Part shown: in pieces, positions 6,088 to 9,910 of the stretch
Layout of the letters: the number at the start of each line of letters is the position of its first letter
Numbering within the stretch: position 1 is the stretch's first letter
Assembly: GCA_946480055.1 (NCBI GenBank)
Contig: CAMLID010000108.1
Span: 1 to 9,910 of the forward strand
DNA: 9,910 bases
Direction: 5' to 3'
Origin: an uncultured Lysobacter sp.
Lineage (GTDB): Bacteria > Pseudomonadota > Gammaproteobacteria > Xanthomonadales > Xanthomonadaceae
The notes under the pieces: generated by a model
The model's input: only the letters and a program-made list of their open reading frames with translations
Database searches by the model: none
Told to the model about the DNA's origin: nothing
Program-made: the position numbers and the translations under genes

Positions 6088-6936
6088 ATGCTGACCGTCG
6101 ACGACCTGGCCGTACTGCGTTCCACCATCGACGCCTGGCGTCGCGACGGCCTGCGCGTCGCCTTCGTGCCGACCATGGGCAATCTGCATGCCGGCCACCA
6201 TTCGCTGGTGAAACTGGCACGCGAACGCGCCGATCGGGTCGTGGTCAGCGTGTTCGTCAATCCGACCCAGTTCGGCCCCAACGAGGACTACGGCCGTTAC
6301 CCGCGCACCCCGGAGGCCGACGCCGCCGGCCTGGCCGCGGCCGGCGCCGACCTGATGTGGCTGCCCTCGGTCGAAACCATGTACCCCTACGGCCCGCAGG
6401 CCACCGTCCAGGTGCAGGTGCCGCACGTCACCGACGGCCTGGAGGGCGCGCACCGTCCCGGCCATTTCGATGGCGTCGCCACCGTGGTCGCGCGCCTGTT
6501 CAACCAGGTGCGTCCGGACGTGGCGGTGTTCGGGCGCAAGGACTACCAGCAACTGGCGGTGATCCGCTATCTGGTGCGCGACCTGGCGTTCCCGATCGAG
6601 ATCGTCGCCGGCGACACCCTGCGCGAGGCCGACGGCCTGGCGATGAGCTCGCGCAACCAGTACCTGTCCGACGAGGAGCGCCCGCGCGCGGCCGAAATCC
6701 ACCGCTGTCTGCAGTGGATGCGGCAGGCGCTGCTGGCCGGCACCCCGCGTGAGGCGGTCGAGGCCGAAGCCGCGCTACGCCTGGAAACCGCCGGCTTCGT
6801 CGTCGACTATGCAGCGATCCGGCGCCACGACCTGGGCCTGCCGGAGACCGGCGCAGCCGACGCGCCGCGGGTCGCCCTGATCGCGGCCCGGCTCGGCCGG
6901 ACCCGTCTGATCGACAACCTCGAATTCGCCGCCTGA
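6088..6936 (+). CDS. panC: Pantothenate synthetase (pantoate-beta-alanine ligase)
   Basis: PanC joins pantoate and beta-alanine through a pantoyl-adenylate intermediate, using ATP. The length, 282 residues, is standard. The ATP-binding signature FVPTMGNLHAGH spans about residues 26-37 with His34 and His37 of the HxGH motif. NPTQFGP lies at 58-64, GHFDGV at 125-130, the FGRKDYQQL block at 148-156 and the KMSKS-like MSSRN at 186-190. All expected active-site blocks are intact. The gene lies between panB and panD in the same direction, so the three pantothenate enzymes sit together; its substrate beta-alanine is made by panD next door. The 114-nt gap to panB holds several hairpins and the ribosome site is weak (GAGCAAG). 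Confidence 0.98.
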   Translation: MLTVDDLAVLRSTIDAWRRDGLRVAFVPTMGNLHAGHHSLVKLARERADRVVVSVFVNPTQFGPNEDYGRYPRTPEADAAGLAAAGADLMWLPSVETMYPYGPQATVQVQVPHVTDGLEGAHRPGHFDGVATVVARLFNQVRPDVAVFGRKDYQQLAVIRYLVRDLAFPIEIVAGDTLREADGLAMSSRNQYLSDEERPRAAEIHRCLQWMRQALLAGTPREAVEAEAALRLETAGFVVDYAAIRRHDLGLPETGAADAPRVALIAARLGRTRLIDNLEFAA

Positions 6937-6979
6937 ACGCGGATAAACCGTTCCAGGGCCGGTCGGTCCCACCGATGTT

Positions 6980-6998
6980 GCAGCGCGCCATGCGCTGC
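6980..6998 (+). other. Hairpin in the panC-panD gap
   Basis: GCAGCGC and GCGCTGC form a 7-bp stem with a 5-nt loop. A short T-run (7009-7013) comes 10 nt later, too far for a normal terminator. TTGCAG (6978-6983) and TAGACT (6999-7004) flank it and resemble -35 and -10 boxes, but with only 15 nt between them. It is either a weak panD promoter or an mRNA structure. Confidence 0.3.
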
Positions 6999-7045
6999 TA
7001 GACTTCGGTTTTTCGCGCCCGCACGTCCGCGGACGGAGTGAGAAC

Positions 7046-7426
7046 ATGCAACTCAACCTGCTCAAGGCCAAGATCCACCGCGCCACGGTCACCCACGCCG
7101 AGCTCCACTACGAAGGGTCCTGCGCGATCGACGGCCGCCTGCTCGATATTTCCGGCATCCGCGAGTACGAACAGGTCCACATCTACAACGTCAACAACGG
7201 CCAGCGCTTCGTCACCTACGCCATCCGCGGCGAAGAGGGCAGCGGCGTGATCTCGGTCAACGGCGCGGCCGCGCACCGGGCCCAGCCGGGCGATCTGGTC
7301 ATCATCTGCGCCTACGGCGTCTGCGACGAGGCCGAGGCGGCGAAGTACAAGCCGACCCTGGTCTACGTCGACCGCCACAACCAGCTGACCCACACCAACA
7401 CTTCTATGCCGGCCCAGGCGGCCTGA
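7046..7426 (+). CDS. panD: Aspartate 1-decarboxylase, pyruvoyl-dependent proenzyme
   Basis: PanD decarboxylates aspartate to beta-alanine, the substrate of PanC. The 126-residue proenzyme is expected to cut itself between Gly24 and Ser25 (YEGSC), turning Ser25 into the pyruvoyl cofactor of the alpha chain. Lys9, Arg54, Thr57 and Tyr58, known active-site positions in the E. coli enzyme, are all present with identical numbering. The core [21 protein letters not shown] is also typical. A good ribosome site GGAG (7035-7038) lies 7 nt before the ATG, directly after a 12-bp perfect palindrome (7024-7035). The gene ends 8 nt before pgi, so the two should share a transcript. In E. coli maturation is helped by PanZ; no such gene is in the window. 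Confidence 0.98.
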   Translation: MQLNLLKAKIHRATVTHAELHYEGSCAIDGRLLDISGIREYEQVHIYNVNNGQRFVTYAIRGEEGSGVISVNGAAAHRAQPGDLVIICAYGVCDEAEAAKYKPTLVYVDRHNQLTHTNTSMPAQAA

Positions 7427-7434
7427 GAGAGCGC

Positions 7435-8952
7435 ATGAGCGACGAATCCCGACTGAGCCCACTGAGCGCCCAGGCGGGGCGCGTCGCCCGCACTACGCTG
7501 CCGCAGCTGATCGCGGCCGACCCGGCCCGCGCGCAGGATTTCGCGCTGCGGGTCGGCCCGGTCTACGCCAGCTTCGCGCGCCAGCACTACGACCGCGAGG
7601 CCCTGGCCGCGCTGTTCGCGGCGGCCGAAGGCGCCGGCTTCGGCCCGCGCCTGCGCGCGCTGTTCGACGGGCAGACCGTCAATATCACCGAAGGCCGGCC
7701 GGCGCTGCATACCGCGCTGCGCGGCGATTTTTCCCAGGCGCAGGTCGCGCGCGACGCCCACGCCCAGGCGCTGCAGGCGCGCAAGCGCATGCGCGCGATC
7801 GTCGACGAACTCGCGGCCAGCGACGTCACCGACATCGTCAGCGTCGGCATCGGCGGCTCCGATCTGGGGCCGCGCCTGGCCGCCGACGCGCTCAGCGGCG
7901 CCGCGCCGGGCCGTTTCCGCGTCCACTTCCTGTCAAACGTCGACGGCCACGCGGCTCAGCGCACTCTGGCCGGCCTGGATCCGGCGCGCACCGCCGCGCT
8001 GTTGATCTCCAAGACCTTCGGCACCCAGGAAACCCTGCTCAACGGCGGGGTGGTGTGCGACTGGCTGGGCGAGCATGCCGCCAACCGCCTGTACGCGATC
8101 AGCGCCAATGTCGAGCGGCCCGCGGCCGCGTTCGGGATTCCGCCCCAACGCATCCTGCCGATGTGGGATTGGGTCGGCGGGCGCTATTCGCTGTGGTCGG
8201 CGGTCGGCCTGCCGATCGCGCTGGCGATCGGCATGGACGCCTTCGAGGCCTTCCTCGACGGCGCCGCCGAAATGGACGCGCACGTGCTCGACACGCCGCT
8301 GCCGCGCAACCTCGCGGCCTGGCACGCGCTGACGTCGGTCTGGAACCGCAACGGCCTGGGTTACGCGACCCAGGCCGTGCTGGCCTACGACGACCGTCTC
8401 AAGCTGCTTTCGAACTACCTGCAGCAGTTGGTGATGGAGAGCCTGGGCAAGTCGACGCGGCTGGACGGCAGCGCCATCGTCGGCGACACCGTGCCGGTGT
8501 GGTGGGGCGGCGTCGGCACCGACACTCAGCACAGCTTCTTCCAGGCCCTGCATCAAGGCAGTTCGATCGTGCCGGGCGACTTCATCGGCGTGATCCGCGC
8601 CGATGCGCCCTATCCCGAAAATCATCGCGCACTGCAGGCCAACCTGCTGGCGCAGACCGAGGCCTTCGCCAACGGCCAGGCCAGCGACGACCCGCATCGT
8701 GCCTACGCCGGCGGCCGGCCGAGCACCACGATCCTGCTCGACGCGCTCACCCCGCGTTCGCTGGGCGCGCTGCTGGCGCTGTACGAGCACAGCGTATACC
8801 TGCAATCGGTGTTCTGGGACATCAACGCCTTCGACCAGTTCGGCGTCGAGCTCGGCAAGCAGGTCGCCAGTCGTCTGCTGCCGGCGCTGTCCGGTGAAGC
8901 CGAGGCCGAGGATCCGGTTACGCGCGAATTGATCCTGCAGCTGCGCGGCTGA
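7435..8952 (+). CDS. pgi: Glucose-6-phosphate isomerase
   Basis: Pgi interconverts glucose 6-phosphate and fructose 6-phosphate. The protein has 505 residues, somewhat shorter than E. coli Pgi (549). Signatures include [11 protein letters not shown] (about 137-147), the PGI pattern [27 protein letters not shown] with catalytic Glu335, [15 protein letters not shown] with His366, and FGVELGKQ with Lys475. These fit E. coli Glu355, His386 and Lys514. All catalytic residues are kept. A purine-rich GAGAGAG stretch between the panD stop and the ATG (8-nt gap) serves as ribosome site and points to co-transcription with panD. The gene is convergent with queG, and a palindromic repeat starts 36 nt after its stop, which may protect or end the transcript. 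Confidence 0.98.
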   Translation: MSDESRLSPLSAQAGRVARTTLPQLIAADPARAQDFALRVGPVYASFARQHYDREALAALFAAAEGAGFGPRLRALFDGQTVNITEGRPALHTALRGDFSQAQVARDAHAQALQARKRMRAIVDELAASDVTDIVSVGIGGSDLGPRLAADALSGAAPGRFRVHFLSNVDGHAAQRTLAGLDPARTAALLISKTFGTQETLLNGGVVCDWLGEHAANRLYAISANVERPAAAFGIPPQRILPMWDWVGGRYSLWSAVGLPIALAIGMDAFEAFLDGAAEMDAHVLDTPLPRNLAAWHALTSVWNRNGLGYATQAVLAYDDRLKLLSNYLQQLVMESLGKSTRLDGSAIVGDTVPVWWGGVGTDTQHSFFQALHQGSSIVPGDFIGVIRADAPYPENHRALQANLLAQTEAFANGQASDDPHRAYAGGRPSTTILLDALTPRSLGALLALYEHSVYLQSVFWDINAFDQFGVELGKQVASRLLPALSGEAEAEDPVTRELILQLRG

Positions 8953-8987
8953 GGCGAGCCGGTCGGCAGAGTGCGGCCTGAGCGGCC

Positions 8988-9083
8988 TGTAGGGTGCGGT
9001 AAACCGAAGGCGCACCGCTCCGTCCCGCGATCGATTCTTTCGTTGCGACGTGACGGACGGTGCGGTCGTCACCGCGCCCTACA
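8988..9083. repeat. REP/BIME-like inverted pair with GTAG ends
   Basis: The element starts TGTAGGGTGCGGT (8988-9000), and its far end read on the other strand is TGTAGGGCGCGGT (9083-9071), 12 of 13 identical. Each end folds separately: GGTGCG/CGCACC on the left (8993-8998 with 9011-9016), and GGTGCGGT/ACCGCGCC with a CGTC loop on the right (9059-9066 with 9071-9078, one T-G pair). TCCGTC/GACGGA pairs across the middle. A GTAG tetranucleotide followed by an imperfect palindrome is the known layout of REPs linked to RAYT transposases, and two in inverted orientation make a BIME. No transposase is present. A small MITE is the alternative reading. Confidence 0.65.
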
Positions 9084-9127
9084 CAGTGCATAGGTCGCGA
9101 TGGCGCCTCGCGGCTAGCGCTGTTGCT

Positions 9128-9161
9128 CGTCATCCCCGCGGAGGCGGGGGGCAGTGACTTC
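9128..9161 (+). repeat. Intergenic hairpin repeat of the CGTCATcCCCGC / GCGGGG type
   Basis: CGTCATCCCCGC, a GGAG loop, GCGGGG and then CAGTGACTTC form a hairpin (9134-9139 with 9144-9149) with typical flanks. From memory this resembles the widespread ATTCCCGC-GCGGGAAT repeat family found between genes in xanthomonads and, as dRS3, in Neisseria. Compared with that remembered form, the segment after the stem appears to lack a few bases (ATC), so this copy may be worn. Confidence 0.55.
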
Positions 9162-9244
9162 AGCGCGGCGCCGCGACCGTAGTCGGGCCCGGGTGTGTGC
9201 GACGGCATCGGAACACGGATGCTCGGCGGCGCTTGCGGATTCGC

Positions 9245-9268
9245 GGTCGCGGCTTACGCCGCTCCTAC
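9245..9268 (-). repeat. GTAG-type REP sequence
   Basis: On the minus strand GTAG is followed by GAGCGGC, a GTAA loop and GCCGCGACC; the core stem is GCCGC/GCGGC (9262-9258 with 9253-9249). This sequence is familiar as a high-copy intergenic repeat in xanthomonads and pseudomonads. It lies 30 nt past the end of queG and differs from the 8988-9083 element. Confidence 0.6.
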
Positions 9269-9298
9269 CCCAAAGCCCGGGTTCGGGATGCAGCGGGC

Positions 9299-9910
9299 TC
9301 AATCCACGCCATGCCGCGCCAACGCCCACTCCACGTGCTCGCGCACCACCGCGCTGTCGGCGTCGCGGCGCGAGCGCAGTGCATCGATTACCTCCGGCGT
9401 GCCCGGCGCGTTGCCCAGGGCGACGGCGATGTTGCGCAGCCAGCGTTCGTGGCCGCTGCGGCGGATCGCCGAGCCTTCGGTACGTTGCAGGAACTCGGCT
9501 TCGCTCCAGGCGAACAGCTGCGCCAGGCTGGCGCGGTCGAGATCGTTGCGGGCGCGGAAGTCGGGCTCGTCGGTGCGCTTGGCGAACTTGTTCCAGGGGC
9601 ATACCAGCTGGCAGTCGTCGCAGCCGAAGATGCGGTTGCCGATCGCCGGCCGCAGTTCCTCGGGGATCGCGCCTTCGTGCTCGATGGTCAGGTAGGCGAT
9701 GCAGCGGCGCGCATCGAGCCGATGCGGGGCGACGATGGCTTGGGTCGGGCACACGTCGATGCAGCGCACGCAGGTTCCGCAATGCGCGCTGGCCGGCGCA
9801 TCGACCGGCAGCGGCAGATCGACGTAGATCTCGCCGAGGAAGAACCAGGAGCCGCCGTCCTTGTCGATCAGGCAGGTGTGCTTGCCGATCCAGCCCAGGC
9901 CGGCGTTGCG
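9299..9910 (-). CDS. queG: Epoxyqueuosine reductase, C-terminal part
   Basis: QueG carries out the last step of queuosine synthesis, reducing epoxyqueuosine in tRNAs for Asp, Asn, His and Tyr, using cobalamin and two [4Fe-4S] clusters. The final 203 residues are in the window; the 5' end lies past the right edge (E. coli QueG has 379). Visible are AGLGWIGKHTC and GSWFFLGEIYVDLPLPVD, then cluster cysteines C44, C47, C50 and C54 (numbered from the window edge) and C70, C97, C100 and C104 (ARRC, CDDCQLVCPW). The HEAT-like tail contains EGSAIRRSGHERWLRNIAVALGNAP-type sequence, closely like the E. coli protein. The GTG at 9769 is only an internal Val codon; the frame is open to the window edge. 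It is convergent with pgi, with the repeat-filled gap between. Confidence 0.97.
   Translation of the reverse strand, partial: RNAGLGWIGKHTCLIDKDGGSWFFLGEIYVDLPLPVDAPASAHCGTCVRCIDVCPTQAIVAPHRLDARRCIAYLTIEHEGAIPEELRPAIGNRIFGCDDCQLVCPWNKFAKRTDEPDFRARNDLDRASLAQLFAWSEAEFLQRTEGSAIRRSGHERWLRNIAVALGNAPGTPEVIDALRSRRDADSAVVREHVEWALARHGVD

Noticed and set aside
5092..6702. A 536-codon open frame on the minus strand opposite panB and panC
   Set aside because: It is a by-product of strong GC codon bias: low-complexity Ala/Arg/Gly/His sequence with no recognisable domain, lying opposite two certain genes.
8953..9298. CRISPR array or insertion sequence in the pgi-queG gap
   Set aside because: The repeats belong to different families, are not regularly spaced, and no transposase or cas gene is present.
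1..9910. A new defence, toxin-antitoxin, phage or natural-product system
   Set aside because: Every gene is a recognisable housekeeping gene in conserved order, base composition is even throughout, and no unexplained open frame of good coding quality remains.

Overview
This window is ordinary chromosomal core genome from a high-GC gammaproteobacterium. It is most likely a member of the Xanthomonadaceae/Lysobacteraceae, and Lysobacter-like by feel. Three things point there: very strong G/C third-position bias in every gene, protein sequences that read like xanthomonad versions, and the linked order pcnB-folK-panB-panC-panD-pgi. The assignment is made by eye and by memory of these families; no search was run.

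Left part (1-2406): a divergent pair of transcription units. Leftward run gcvR (ACT-domain regulator) and the start of bcp (peroxiredoxin, cut by the window edge). Rightward run dapA (lysine/diaminopimelate synthesis) and a short BamC-like outer-membrane lipoprotein, closed by a strong hairpin terminator. The same gcvR-bcp / dapA-bamC arrangement is known from E. coli, which helps identify the lipoprotein. Both divergent genes appear to begin at TTG codons, and their shared control region holds an A/T-rich direct and inverted repeat.

Middle (2407-3110): fdxA (seven-iron ferredoxin) runs leftward and converges on the terminator. It is followed by a self-contained leftward tRNA-Glu(CUC) unit with a readable promoter, an encoded CCA end and a terminator with a U-tract.

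Right part (3193-8952): a rightward run of pcnB (RNA polyadenylation), folK (folate), panB, panC and panD (the steps that make pantothenate, hence coenzyme A) and pgi (glycolysis/gluconeogenesis). pcnB/folK overlap by ATGA, and panD/pgi are 8 nt apart. The panB-panC and panC-panD gaps are about 110 nt each and contain hairpins.

End (8953-9910): pgi converges on queG (epoxyqueuosine reductase, 5' end beyond the window). The roughly 345-bp gap between them has no gene but holds at least three different short palindromic repeats: a GTAG-type inverted pair resembling a REP/BIME, a CCCCGC/GCGGGG hairpin repeat and a second GTAG-type REP. This is the most unusual stretch. I found no sign of a new defence, mobile or biosynthetic system.
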